Shown in pieces: positions 8,557 to 16,333 of a DNA stretch of 32,606 bases. A program made the translations under genes and the position numbers. Positions within the stretch are counted from its first letter, which is position 1. Every line of letters starts with the position of its first letter. This DNA comes from an uncultured Porphyromonadaceae bacterium (GTDB lineage Bacteria > Bacteroidota > Bacteroidia > Bacteroidales > Muribaculaceae), in assembly GCA_947073495.1 (NCBI GenBank), contig CAMTMX010000037.1:1-32606 (forward strand), given 5' to 3'. The notes below the pieces were generated by a model. The model did not search any database and was not told the origin of the DNA. It was given only the letters and a program-made list of their open reading frames with translations.

Positions 8557-9627
8557 TTATTTGGATATTTCCACAGCAGTGCCGTCGGCGAGTTTGCTTT
8601 GTCCGGATATCACAACCAGAGCTCCGGGGTTGACACCGGAAATGATTTCATAAGTGTCGCCAATGCGTTGACCGAGTTCCACTTTATTGTAGCTGACGGT
8701 GCCATTATCGTTGTAGACATAGACGTAATGGTTTCCGGATCCGGGTTGTTTGACAACCGCTCTATCCGGCACGACTACATGTTCAGCCTCTCCGAGATTA
8801 AGTTTCACACGCCCGAACATCCCCGGAAGGATTCTGTTGTCAGGATTATTGACGGTTATTTCTACGCCGAAAGTGCGGCTGTCTGCATCGACAGTAGGGG
8901 CAACCATGGTTACAATCCCGTTGAACAGTTCATCTCCATAAGTGTCGAATTTTATTTCAGCAGGCATACCTTTATTTACGTGTGCAAGTTCGCTTTCAGA
9001 CACGTTGATAACAATTTTTACCGGCTGGACCTGAGCCACAGTTAAAATGGGGAGTGTGGAGGTCATGTCTCCCGGGTCATAATTCCTTGCTGTCACAATG
9101 CCATTGATAGGGGATACAAGCACTGTGTTTTCCTGAACGTTTTTAAGGGTGCGTTCGGCAGTGGCAAGTGTGTTTTTTGCATTAGTGAGCTGAAGTTTCA
9201 TCTGGTCTACATTCTGTTGCGTCCCTCCTCCGATTTTTAGAAGCTCAACGGCACGATCGTAGTTTATCTGAACATTTTCAAGATTTGCTTTCGCATTTGC
9301 AACCTGCATTTCATAGGAAGTTGTATTCACATCATCAAGCACAACCAGCTTTTGACCTTTTGTAACCTTTACCCCTTCGTCAACGAAAATCTGTTTGATC
9401 CTGTTTGGAGAAGAAGCAGATATGTTATTGATAAGTTCCGGTTCAACCGTGGCAGTGTAGTTGCCTTCCTGCACCACAGGACGGAAATCTACCGACTGAA
9501 CTTTTACAAGTGGCTGTTTTTCTTCCTGTTGTTCGCCACTTTGAGCCTTATCAGTACCGGAACAGGCACTAAAAAGGGCTACAGCAAGAAAAGGGATTGA
9601 TATAATATGCTTTTTCATCATTTTCAT
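8557..9627 (-). CDS. RND periplasmic adaptor (membrane-fusion) lipoprotein
   Basis: A 356-residue HlyD/AcrA-family adaptor linking the RND pump to the outer-membrane channel. A lipoprotein signal with lipobox L-F-S-A-C places the lipidated Cys near residue 22. There follow a split biotinyl-lipoyl domain (S-A-S-S-P-N-R-I-K-Q-I-F-V and L-V-S-P-I-N-G-I-V), an alpha-helical hairpin of about 70 residues between them, and beta-barrel and membrane-proximal domains. The N-terminus reads M-K-M-M-K-K; either the first ATG or one of the next could be used. It lies 24 bp after the TolC-like gene stop and 40 bp before the pump gene. Confidence 0.92.
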   Translation of the reverse strand: MKMMKKHIISIPFLAVALFSACSGTDKAQSGEQQEEKQPLVKVQSVDFRPVVQEGNYTATVEPELINNISASSPNRIKQIFVDEGVKVTKGQKLVVLDDVNTTSYEMQVANAKANLENVQINYDRAVELLKIGGGTQQNVDQMKLQLTNAKNTLATAERTLKNVQENTVLVSPINGIVTARNYDPGDMTSTLPILTVAQVQPVKIVINVSESELAHVNKGMPAEIKFDTYGDELFNGIVTMVAPTVDADSRTFGVEITVNNPDNRILPGMFGRVKLNLGEAEHVVVPDRAVVKQPGSGNHYVYVYNDNGTVSYNKVELGQRIGDTYEIISGVNPGALVVISGQSKLADGTAVEISK

Positions 9628-9651
9628 CGGTTAGGTTATTGAGGTTAAAGA

Positions 9652-10974
9652 TTAATCGATTCCTTTGCCAAGTAGCAAATCAAGTTCCGAGGTGGATACA
9701 AGATAATTATAGATGGCTTGTAGATATGAGAGCTGCGCTGTTGTGTTGGCAAGCTCGCTGTCTCGCAGGTCAAGATAAGAGGCAGCCCCAATGTCAAAAC
9801 TTTTCTGCATAATTTCATGGGCTTTCTTTGCCTGGCGCATCCCTTCTGCACTTGTTTCTATCTGTTTGGCTTCCTTATTGATGTTGTCAATGGCGAGCTC
9901 AACCTGCATGTTGAGTGTATTGACAAGATTTTCACGTTGGATATCAATCTCTTTAAGTTCGACCTGCGCTTGCTTTAATCCATAATATTTCGAACCTCCC
10001 GAAAAAATAGGGATCGAGAGCTGTAGCCCTACGGTGCTGTAAGGGTTAAACTGTTGATTCTTAAATGGGGATCCATTGCTGAGTGAAAGCCAGGAAAGAT
10101 TGAATGACGCACCCAAGGTCGGGATCCATGCAAACTTTTTCAGGTCCACATTTTTTGCAAGCACCTTTTTCTGTATGTCAAGAGTCCGCAATGAAGAATT
10201 GTCTGAGACACTTCTGTCAGCAGATGCAGGATAATAATACATATCCCGCTGCATTTCGGAGAGCTTGACGTCGGGAAGTATGTCGATATCTTTTGAAATG
10301 CCCATTAAGACTTTTAATTGCAGTTGGCATTGGCTAATGGCAATGTCTGCTTGCAGAAGTTCCGGCTCTATATTTTTCACTTGCACGGAAGAACGCAGCA
10401 CGTCATATTCGGAAGCAGTTCCGGCTATGAACTGCTTCTCATAGACAGATGCGTTTAGAAGAGCGATGTCATAATTTTCTTTAACCACGTCTCGAGATGC
10501 TATGGCAAGCATGAGAGCGTAATAAGCTTTATTGACATTGTTTACCAGATCGAGTCTGGAAGCTCTTGCACTTTCGAGAGAAGCAAGGATTTGAGTGTCG
10601 GAAATGCTGATGGCTTTCCATAGAGTAGGGGCGATGATCGGTAGGGAGGCGTTAAACCCCATGTTCCAGGTGTTGTCAGAACCCATTTTCAGGTTCTGGC
10701 TTTCTCCACCCATGTTCATACGGATAGTCTGCAATTCGATCGACCTTTGATAGGCGGCAGAAAAATCAATTGTTGGAAAAAGAGATGCCAGTGTCTCTTT
10801 TTTTGAATAGTCAAACTTTTTCACCTCCATATTCGCCACCCTTACAGAAGGGTTGTCGCGTAGCGCCACCTCAATACATTGGCGTCTTGACAATGTCAGG
10901 GTGTCGGCAGAGATGTGATGATTGGCTGCACCCAGAAAAGTCAGAGCGACGAGTGTGGTAAGTCTCAATCTCAT
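9652..10974 (-). CDS. TolC-family outer-membrane efflux protein
   Basis: A 440-residue outer-membrane factor with a cleavable signal peptide (about 23 residues, ending near H-I-S-A) and two outer-membrane-efflux repeats rich in long amphipathic helices. Features include N-P-S-V-R-V-A-N early on, A-Y-Y-A-L-M-L-A after the first strand pair, and the F-D-I-G-A-A-S-Y-L-D-L-R-D-S-E near the C-terminus that is typical of TolC/NodT proteins. It forms the trimeric exit duct for the pump encoded downstream. It is second in the operon, starting 27 bp after the TetR gene. Confidence 0.9.
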   Translation of the reverse strand: MRLRLTTLVALTFLGAANHHISADTLTLSRRQCIEVALRDNPSVRVANMEVKKFDYSKKETLASLFPTIDFSAAYQRSIELQTIRMNMGGESQNLKMGSDNTWNMGFNASLPIIAPTLWKAISISDTQILASLESARASRLDLVNNVNKAYYALMLAIASRDVVKENYDIALLNASVYEKQFIAGTASEYDVLRSSVQVKNIEPELLQADIAISQCQLQLKVLMGISKDIDILPDVKLSEMQRDMYYYPASADRSVSDNSSLRTLDIQKKVLAKNVDLKKFAWIPTLGASFNLSWLSLSNGSPFKNQQFNPYSTVGLQLSIPIFSGGSKYYGLKQAQVELKEIDIQRENLVNTLNMQVELAIDNINKEAKQIETSAEGMRQAKKAHEIMQKSFDIGAASYLDLRDSELANTTAQLSYLQAIYNYLVSTSELDLLLGKGID

Positions 10975-11001
10975 TTCAAATCAATTAGTGATTAGCTAAC
11001 G

Positions 11002-11652
11002 TTATACGACAGCTAATTTCTTGTTTAACTCAGGGTATTCTGGGAGGTATCCGTCAAGAATTGACATCCCTTTATGGGATACGATACTTCTCAGAAATCC
11101 CAAAAATATCGTGTTGTAGACATCAAGCATTGAGATGTCTTGCGGGAATGGGTTGTCCATCTGTTTTAAAAGATTCATTTGTATGAGCATCAGCCTATAC
11201 ATGAGCAAGAAATCAATATCATCTCTCACAAGCCCTTTCCTTATGCCGTCCTTTATGATTTCGAGCATGTGTGCGTTGTAGAGAAGTTCGGTTTCTTCAA
11301 AATCTTTTTGAAGATGAAGATGGTTATCCATATCCCTATAGAAATCAAGGTTGATTTCCGCAAGCAAAGATCTGCTGAATATGAAAATTTTGATCAGGGC
11401 ATCAATGATATTTTCAGATTTGTCAACAATTGAACGTTGATTGTCTCTGACATATACCATATATGCTTTTAAAACTTCTTCTACCAGAAGGTCTTTACTT
11501 ATAAAAATTTCATACAGAGTACGCTTGGAAATTCTAAGCGTAGATGCAAGTTGATCCATGGTGGTGGATAAAATTCCCCTTTTCATCATGATGGAAAGAA
11601 TGGAATTAACCAATTTTTCATAATCAACATCAGTCATTTCATCTTTGGTCAT
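11002..11652 (-). CDS. TetR/AcrR-family regulator of the efflux operon
   Basis: A one-component transcription factor of 216 residues. The N-terminal helix-turn-helix runs over about residues 15-50 (G-I-L-S-T-T-M-D-Q-L-A then I-S-K-R-T-L-Y-E-I-F), followed by a poorly conserved ligand-binding helical domain. I chose the ATG at 11652. A longer frame to 11727 reads through the terminator hairpin at 11689-11724 and over a TAACTTTG promoter-like element. It is the first gene of the five-gene efflux operon, so it probably autoregulates and represses the pump. The inducer is unknown. Confidence 0.87.
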   Translation of the reverse strand: MTKDEMTDVDYEKLVNSILSIMMKRGILSTTMDQLASTLRISKRTLYEIFISKDLLVEEVLKAYMVYVRDNQRSIVDKSENIIDALIKIFIFSRSLLAEINLDFYRDMDNHLHLQKDFEETELLYNAHMLEIIKDGIRKGLVRDDIDFLLMYRLMLIQMNLLKQMDNPFPQDISMLDVYNTIFLGFLRSIVSHKGMSILDGYLPEYPELNKKLAVV

Positions 11653-11675
11653 ACATACGTTCAAGTTTGATGTGA

Positions 11676-11683
11676 CAAAGTTA
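11676..11683 (-). promoter_or_regulatory. Possible -7 promoter element of the efflux operon
   Basis: The minus strand reads TAACTTTG, a match to TAnnTTTG, 23 bp upstream of the chosen TetR ATG. It sits between the upstream terminator and the gene, where an operon promoter is expected. A -33 TTTG is not clear. Confidence 0.45.
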
Positions 11684-11688
11684 TAATA

Positions 11689-11724
11689 AAAAAACCGAAA
11701 ACTTGCAACAGTTTTCGGTTTTTT
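11689..11724 (-). terminator. Intrinsic terminator after the threonine dehydrogenase gene
   Basis: The 15-bp stem AAAAAACCGAAAACT / AGTTTTCGGTTTTTT has a 6-nt loop and, read leftward, ends in a T-run. It lies about 85 bp past the dehydrogenase stop and before the TetR start, separating the two transcription units. It argues against the longer TetR start. Confidence 0.85.
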
Positions 11725-11808
11725 CATTATTCAAAATATCAGAAAGGTAATATCAGATGATAATAATGTAAAATGGAACAATATTATGTCTGATGCGTCT
11801 TGCATAGT

Positions 11809-12792
11809 TTAGACTGTCTGCGAATCTTCCGGCTGTTTGATTCCGAATTTTACACGAAGATTATGAAGCATGTCAACAGTCATTGCATCCAGGTCATACT
11901 CAGGCTTCCAGTCCCACTCTTCACGTGCGCAAGAATCGTCAAGACTGTCTGGCCAGGAATCAGCGATTGCCTGACGCAAGGGATCAAGCTCATATTTCAT
12001 TTTAAATTCAGGGACGTATTCCTTGATTTTGGCAGAAATGATTTCAGGATCAAAACTCATTGATGCAATGTTGAAAGAATTGCGGTGTTTCAATCTGGAA
12101 GGGTCGGCTTCCATTATTTCAATGGCAGCTTTAAGAGCATCAGGCATGTACATCATGTCCATGAAAGTTCCGGGCTTGAGAGGACACTTGAATTCTTCTC
12201 CTTTGACAGCGGAATAGTATATGTCAACAGCATAATCTGTTGTGCCGCCGCCCGGAGGCGCAACATAAGAAATTAGCCCCGGGAATCTTACGGAACGCGT
12301 GTCAACACCAAAACGGTGCCAATAGTAGTCTGAAAGAAGTTCTCCCGACACTTTAGTCACTCCATACATTGTTTCAGGTCTTTGGATTGTGTCCTGAGGA
12401 GTTTTGACATGTGGAGTTGAAGGCCCGAAAGAGCCGATAGAACTTGGAGTGAATACTGCACACCCTTTTTCACGTGCCACCTCCAAAGTGTTGTAAAGAC
12501 CTCCGAGCCCGATTTTCCAGGCGAGCTGAGGTTTTGCTTCTGCCACAGCACTCAGAAGAGCTGCGAGATTGTAGATTGTATCTACATTATACTTATCGAC
12601 TGCTTCAGCGATATGCGCCGGATTTGTAATGTCGACAAGATGGGAAGGACCGCTTTCAAGAAGCGCCCCTTTGGGCTCTGCGCCGGCAATGTAGCCTGCC
12701 ACTACGTTGCCATTGGGATAGAGCGATCTGAGTTTCATTGTTAGTTCCGAACCAATTTGTCCGGTGGCTCCGATAATAAGGATATTCTTCAT
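11809..12792 (-). CDS. L-threonine 3-dehydrogenase, short-chain (epimerase-like) type
   Basis: A 327-residue NAD-dependent extended short-chain dehydrogenase. The N-terminal Rossmann motif is G-A-T-G-Q-I-G (8-14); the catalytic Ser/Thr lies in P-S-S-I-G-S-F-G-P (about 116-124) and Y143-x-x-x-K147 in Y-G-V-T-K. Sequence and length match the UDP-galactose-epimerase-like threonine dehydrogenases known from Bacteroidetes, not the zinc-dependent E. coli Tdh. It oxidises threonine to 2-amino-3-ketobutyrate, and the divergent neighbour encodes the next enzyme. That pairing is the strongest evidence against a sugar-epimerase role. Confidence 0.85.
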   Translation of the reverse strand: MKNILIIGATGQIGSELTMKLRSLYPNGNVVAGYIAGAEPKGALLESGPSHLVDITNPAHIAEAVDKYNVDTIYNLAALLSAVAEAKPQLAWKIGLGGLYNTLEVAREKGCAVFTPSSIGSFGPSTPHVKTPQDTIQRPETMYGVTKVSGELLSDYYWHRFGVDTRSVRFPGLISYVAPPGGGTTDYAVDIYYSAVKGEEFKCPLKPGTFMDMMYMPDALKAAIEIMEADPSRLKHRNSFNIASMSFDPEIISAKIKEYVPEFKMKYELDPLRQAIADSWPDSLDDSCAREEWDWKPEYDLDAMTVDMLHNLRVKFGIKQPEDSQTV

Positions 12793-12855
12793 TTCCTTTT
12801 GATGATTTAAGGTGAGTTCTGTCTAATTAGAAGAGATAATTCTTAAAATTTTATG

Positions 12856-12863
12856 CAAAGATA
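12856..12863 (-). promoter_or_regulatory. Possible -7 element of the threonine dehydrogenase gene
   Basis: The minus strand reads TATCTTTG followed by CA, matching TAnnTTTG, 63 bp upstream of the ATG. A plus-strand TAACTTTG at 12887-12894 may serve the divergent CoA ligase gene. Neither has a well-spaced -33 TTTG, so both are tentative. Confidence 0.4.
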
Positions 12864-12986
12864 ATACGTTGTAAGCAAAAAATTGTTAACTTTGACTAAA
12901 TTTTTTTCAAGTCAATTCTTATTGGTATTTTAATATGATTGTAATGTGCCAATAAGACAGAGAATTAAACCTAAATCTTCACTATC

Positions 12987-14180
12987 ATGTACGGAAATTT
13001 CCAGTCACATCTCGCTAAAGAACTGCAAGATATCAAAGATGCAGGCCTTTACAAAAACGAGCGAATTATTGTTACTCCTCAAAGCGCTGAAATAGAGGTG
13101 AGAAATACAGAGGGAGACGTTCTGAATTTTTGCGCAAACAATTATCTTGGTCTCGCTGACAATAGCCGCCTTATAGAAGCAGCCAAAAAGGCTATGGATG
13201 AAAGGGGATACGGTATGTCGTCAGTTCGTTTCATTTGTGGTACTCAGGATCTCCATAAAGAGCTTGAGGCAGCTATCAGCGATTATTTCAAGACAGAAGA
13301 CACAATACTTTATGCTGCATGTTTCGATGCGAACGGAGGGCTTTTTGAACCCTTGTTCACAGAAGAGGATGCTATCATAAGCGACTCTCTCAACCATGCC
13401 TCCATTATTGACGGTGTGCGTCTATGCAAGGCAAAGCGTTTCCGCTACAAGAATGCCGATATGGAAGACCTTGAGCGTTGCCTTCAGGAAGCAAAGGATT
13501 GCCGCTTTAAGATCATTGCAACAGACGGTGTCTTCTCTATGGACGGTAATGTCGCTCCTATGGATAAGATTTGTGAACTTGCAGATAAATATGGAGCCCT
13601 CGTAATGGTAGATGAGAGCCATTCTGCGGGTGTTGTGGGTAAGACAGGTCATGGTGTGGCTGAGCAGTTTGATTGCTATGGAAAAATCGATATCTTCACC
13701 GGTACTCTCGGAAAGGCGTTCGGTGGTGCTATGGGTGGCTTCACAACAGGTAAAAAGGAGATTATAGACATGCTCCGTCAGCGTTCACGTCCTTATCTTT
13801 TCTCAAACTCTGTTGCTCCTTCTATCGTAGGTGCAAGTCTTGAGATGCTCAAGATGCTTAAGGAAAGCAATGCCCTCCACGACAAACTTGTGGATAATGT
13901 GAATTATTTCCGCGAAAAAATGCTTGAGGCCGGATTTGACATCAAACCTACTCAAAGCGCTATCTGCGCAGTGATGCTCTATGACGCAAAACTTTCTCAG
14001 GATTTTGCAGCCGAAATGCAGAAAGAAGGTATTTTTGTGACAGGATTCTATTATCCTGTTGTTCCCAAAGGTCAGGCTCGTATCCGTGTTCAGCTTTCGG
14101 CAGCTCATGAACGCGAACACCTCGACCGCGCAATAGCAGCATTTATCAAGGTCGGTAAGAAACTTGGCGTATTGAAATAA
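12987..14180 (+). CDS. kbl: Glycine C-acetyltransferase (2-amino-3-ketobutyrate CoA ligase)
   Basis: A 397-residue PLP-dependent alpha-oxoamine synthase. The Schiff-base lysine is K243 in T-G-T-L-G-K-A-F-G-G, and the PLP-binding aspartate is D209 in V-D-E-S-H-S. N-F-C-A-N-N-Y-L-G-L at 47-56 is the family's N-terminal signature. It cleaves 2-amino-3-ketobutyrate with CoA to glycine and acetyl-CoA. Other family members (KBL, serine palmitoyltransferase, BioF) share the fold, but the divergent threonine dehydrogenase 194 bp away fixes the assignment. Length and motifs are complete. Confidence 0.93.
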   Translation: MYGNFQSHLAKELQDIKDAGLYKNERIIVTPQSAEIEVRNTEGDVLNFCANNYLGLADNSRLIEAAKKAMDERGYGMSSVRFICGTQDLHKELEAAISDYFKTEDTILYAACFDANGGLFEPLFTEEDAIISDSLNHASIIDGVRLCKAKRFRYKNADMEDLERCLQEAKDCRFKIIATDGVFSMDGNVAPMDKICELADKYGALVMVDESHSAGVVGKTGHGVAEQFDCYGKIDIFTGTLGKAFGGAMGGFTTGKKEIIDMLRQRSRPYLFSNSVAPSIVGASLEMLKMLKESNALHDKLVDNVNYFREKMLEAGFDIKPTQSAICAVMLYDAKLSQDFAAEMQKEGIFVTGFYYPVVPKGQARIRVQLSAAHEREHLDRAIAAFIKVGKKLGVLK

Positions 14181-14192
14181 TTCAAGCTGATA

Positions 14193-14248
14193 TCCAGTAT
14201 AAAAAATGGATGCGGTTCATTTGAACCGCATCCATTTTTTATACTGGA
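14193..14248. terminator. Bidirectional intrinsic terminator, 27-bp perfect stem
   Basis: Arms at 14193-14219 and 14222-14248 are perfect reverse complements around a 2-nt loop. The GC-containing core (GGATGCGGTTCA) is flanked by A6 and T6 tracts. It serves the convergent kbl (+) and symporter (-) genes, whose stops flank it. Confidence 0.93.
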
Positions 14249-14258
14249 ATTGCAGGGA

Positions 14259-15449
14259 TTAATCCACTGCGAGAGGATCGTGGGCGGGCGATTTCTTGAA
14301 AGAAAAACATTTGTTGATTATTAATGCAATAAATCCGTCTCCGGTCACATTGCATGCTGTCCCGAAACTATCCATGGCAATGTAAAGGGCAATCATAAGA
14401 GCCTGGTCGGCTTCCGAGAAATGAAGCATGTTGGCAAGAAGTCCGAGAGAAGCCATAATTGCACCGCCCGGCACCCCGGGAGCCGCAATTATTGAAATCC
14501 CGATCATGCATATAAAGCCGATAAACATTCCCGTGTCGTAGGGTAGGGATTGCATAATCATCAGAGCCACGGCACATGCAACTATTTTCATTGCGCTTCC
14601 CGACATGTGGATTGTAGCACACAACGGGATTACAAATCCGGCTGTGTCTTCGCTCACACCCATTTTGACAGCCTGACGTAGTGTGACCGGTATTGTCGCG
14701 GCAGAAGATTGTGTGCCGAGAGCAGTGAAATAGGCGGGAAGCATGGTGCATAGGAGTTTAAACGGATTCCGTTTCACCACAAGGCCGGCAATCGCATATT
14801 GTAGCACCAAAAGGAAAATATGCATTGCAAATATTATCAATATGATTTTCACGAAAGCGGCAAGGACTGTTGCGACTTGTCCTGAAACTGTCATATTTAG
14901 GAAAATACCGAATATATAAAGGGGGAGAAGTGGTATTATCACTTTTGTTATTGTCAGGGCTACTATATCCCGAAATTCATTAAGGCATGATTTCAGGGTG
15001 TTGCCATGAATGTAGGCAAGAGCGAGTCCGAGCATGAATGCCAATACAAGAGCGCTCATGACCCCGAAAAGAGACGGCATCTCAATGGTGAAATACGGGA
15101 TCAGGTCATGACCTTCCGCAATTTCGCCAAGAGAGCGGGGGGAGATAAGTTTTGGGAAGAATGTGTCGCCTACAAAGAAGCTCATCAGTCCTGAAAATAT
15201 GGTCGACACGTAGGCGAGAGCCGCCGTGGCAATAAGCATTTTGCCTGCTTTGTTTCCGATGTCGGCGATTGCGGGGGCAACAAATCCTAAGATGATGAGA
15301 GGAATGAGAAATCCAAGGAATTGGCTGAATATTGCATTGAAAGTTGCGAAAAGACGTCCCAACCAGATAGGGAAGAATTGTCCCGCAAGAATGCCTAATC
15401 CAATTGCAATCAAGATTTTTACAAGAAGATTGATTTTTGGAATTTTCAT
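14259..15449 (-). CDS. Dicarboxylate/amino acid:cation symporter family (DAACS) transporter
   Basis: A 396-residue inner-membrane carrier with the glutamate-transporter fold. Visible are the HP1 serine motif T-Q-S-S-A-A-T-I-P (246-254), HP2 G-V-P-G-G-A (325-330) and TM8 N-V-T-G-D (367-371). The TM7 motif, usually N-M-D-G-T, reads H-M-S-G-S (281-285). The TM8 arginine that binds acidic side chains in GltPh is Gly (S-F-G-T-A-C-N), so a dicarboxylate or glutamate substrate is unlikely. The nearby threonine-degradation genes make a neutral amino acid attractive, but that is inference. It begins 48 bp after the binding-protein gene, suggesting one leftward transcript. Confidence 0.8.
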   Translation of the reverse strand: MKIPKINLLVKILIAIGLGILAGQFFPIWLGRLFATFNAIFSQFLGFLIPLIILGFVAPAIADIGNKAGKMLIATAALAYVSTIFSGLMSFFVGDTFFPKLISPRSLGEIAEGHDLIPYFTIEMPSLFGVMSALVLAFMLGLALAYIHGNTLKSCLNEFRDIVALTITKVIIPLLPLYIFGIFLNMTVSGQVATVLAAFVKIILIIFAMHIFLLVLQYAIAGLVVKRNPFKLLCTMLPAYFTALGTQSSAATIPVTLRQAVKMGVSEDTAGFVIPLCATIHMSGSAMKIVACAVALMIMQSLPYDTGMFIGFICMIGISIIAAPGVPGGAIMASLGLLANMLHFSEADQALMIALYIAMDSFGTACNVTGDGFIALIINKCFSFKKSPAHDPLAVD

Positions 15450-15497
15450 AATATCAGATTTATTTAAATTGTTTAAGGAATGTCAATTTTAAATGAT

Positions 15498-16313
15498 TCA
15501 GTATTTTTCTATAAGTTGACGGTAATCGGGTTTCGATTGGAACTCATCCAGCCAGTTGTTTGCCTTATGGAGTAGGAGAGTGTCGTCCTTATTTATAAGC
15601 CATACTTGAAACTGGGTGAAACTCACAGGATTGTCGTAGGATAGTCTCGGGTATTGTGATTGCATTTTATTTGCAATTTTCTCATTGACTACGGCGAGGG
15701 GTACTTTCCCTGTTGCAACAAGCATGCACAGATATTCTTCCGACATATCTTGTTCAGCCTTTATATAAATTGAATCGCCGATTTCATTGGAAAGATTTGA
15801 TATTCTCATTGCAGCTGGAGAATCCTGCTGGATGTGTATGGTCTTTCCCGATAGTTCGAGGGCGGAATGGATAGGGGTGTTGCCGGAGGTGTCGGAGAGC
15901 TGTATCAAAACCATGCGGTCAAGAAATACACTTCGGGTGGTGAGGAAGCGTTGTTTCACGGAATTGTCTGACGGTAGGGATGCAAGCATATCATATTTCC
16001 CGTTTTCAAGCCTTGTCAAGGCATCATGAAGGTTGACAATAGGCCAGAATTTCAAAGGGGAGGCGGTCTCTTTCCCGAAAGCTTGAAGCATGTCAAGATT
16101 TATTCCCCCCAAAGTATCGGAATATAAATAATAGCTTGTAGGTCCATAAAGGATCGCCACGTCTATAGTGTCTCCTAAAGATTTGCTTTGTGTGATTTCC
16201 GGAAGAGGAGATATTGATGTGCATCTTCTGGCCATGGTCATCGCTATGAATGCAACCACCAATAGAATCACATAAATGATTGTCTGCCCGTATTTAGGTC
16301 GAAGAGTCTTCAT
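15498..16313 (-). CDS. Membrane-anchored periplasmic solute-binding protein (SBP_bac_3/MltF-N-like)
   Basis: A 271-residue protein with an N-terminal hydrophobic anchor (about residues 11-28, no lipobox) followed by a type 3 extracellular solute-binding fold: I-D-V-A-I-L-Y-G-P near the start, then G-G-I-N-L-D-M-L-Q-A-F and Y-D-M-L-A-S-L-P. The lytic transglycosylase domain of MltF is absent. I chose the ATG at 16313; a longer frame starts with TTG at 16337 and would overlap the porin stop. It is sandwiched between a putative porin and a symporter, with no ABC transporter genes nearby, so it may sense or deliver a small solute. The ligand is unknown. Confidence 0.72.
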   Translation of the reverse strand: MKTLRPKYGQTIIYVILLVVAFIAMTMARRCTSISPLPEITQSKSLGDTIDVAILYGPTSYYLYSDTLGGINLDMLQAFGKETASPLKFWPIVNLHDALTRLENGKYDMLASLPSDNSVKQRFLTTRSVFLDRMVLIQLSDTSGNTPIHSALELSGKTIHIQQDSPAAMRISNLSNEIGDSIYIKAEQDMSEEYLCMLVATGKVPLAVVNEKIANKMQSQYPRLSYDNPVSFTQFQVWLINKDDTLLLHKANNWLDEFQSKPDYRQLIEKY

Positions 16314-16333
16314 TTTCACAAGAGTTGTTTTTA

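Noticed and set aside
11653..11727. Longer N-terminus for the TetR regulator
   Set aside because: The extra 25 codons run through an intrinsic terminator and a promoter-like TAACTTTG, and encode low-complexity sequence lying before the normal start of a TetR protein.
11809..12792. Sugar-nucleotide epimerase
   Set aside because: The fold is shared, but the divergent kbl gene and the match to Bacteroidetes short-chain threonine dehydrogenases favour threonine oxidation.
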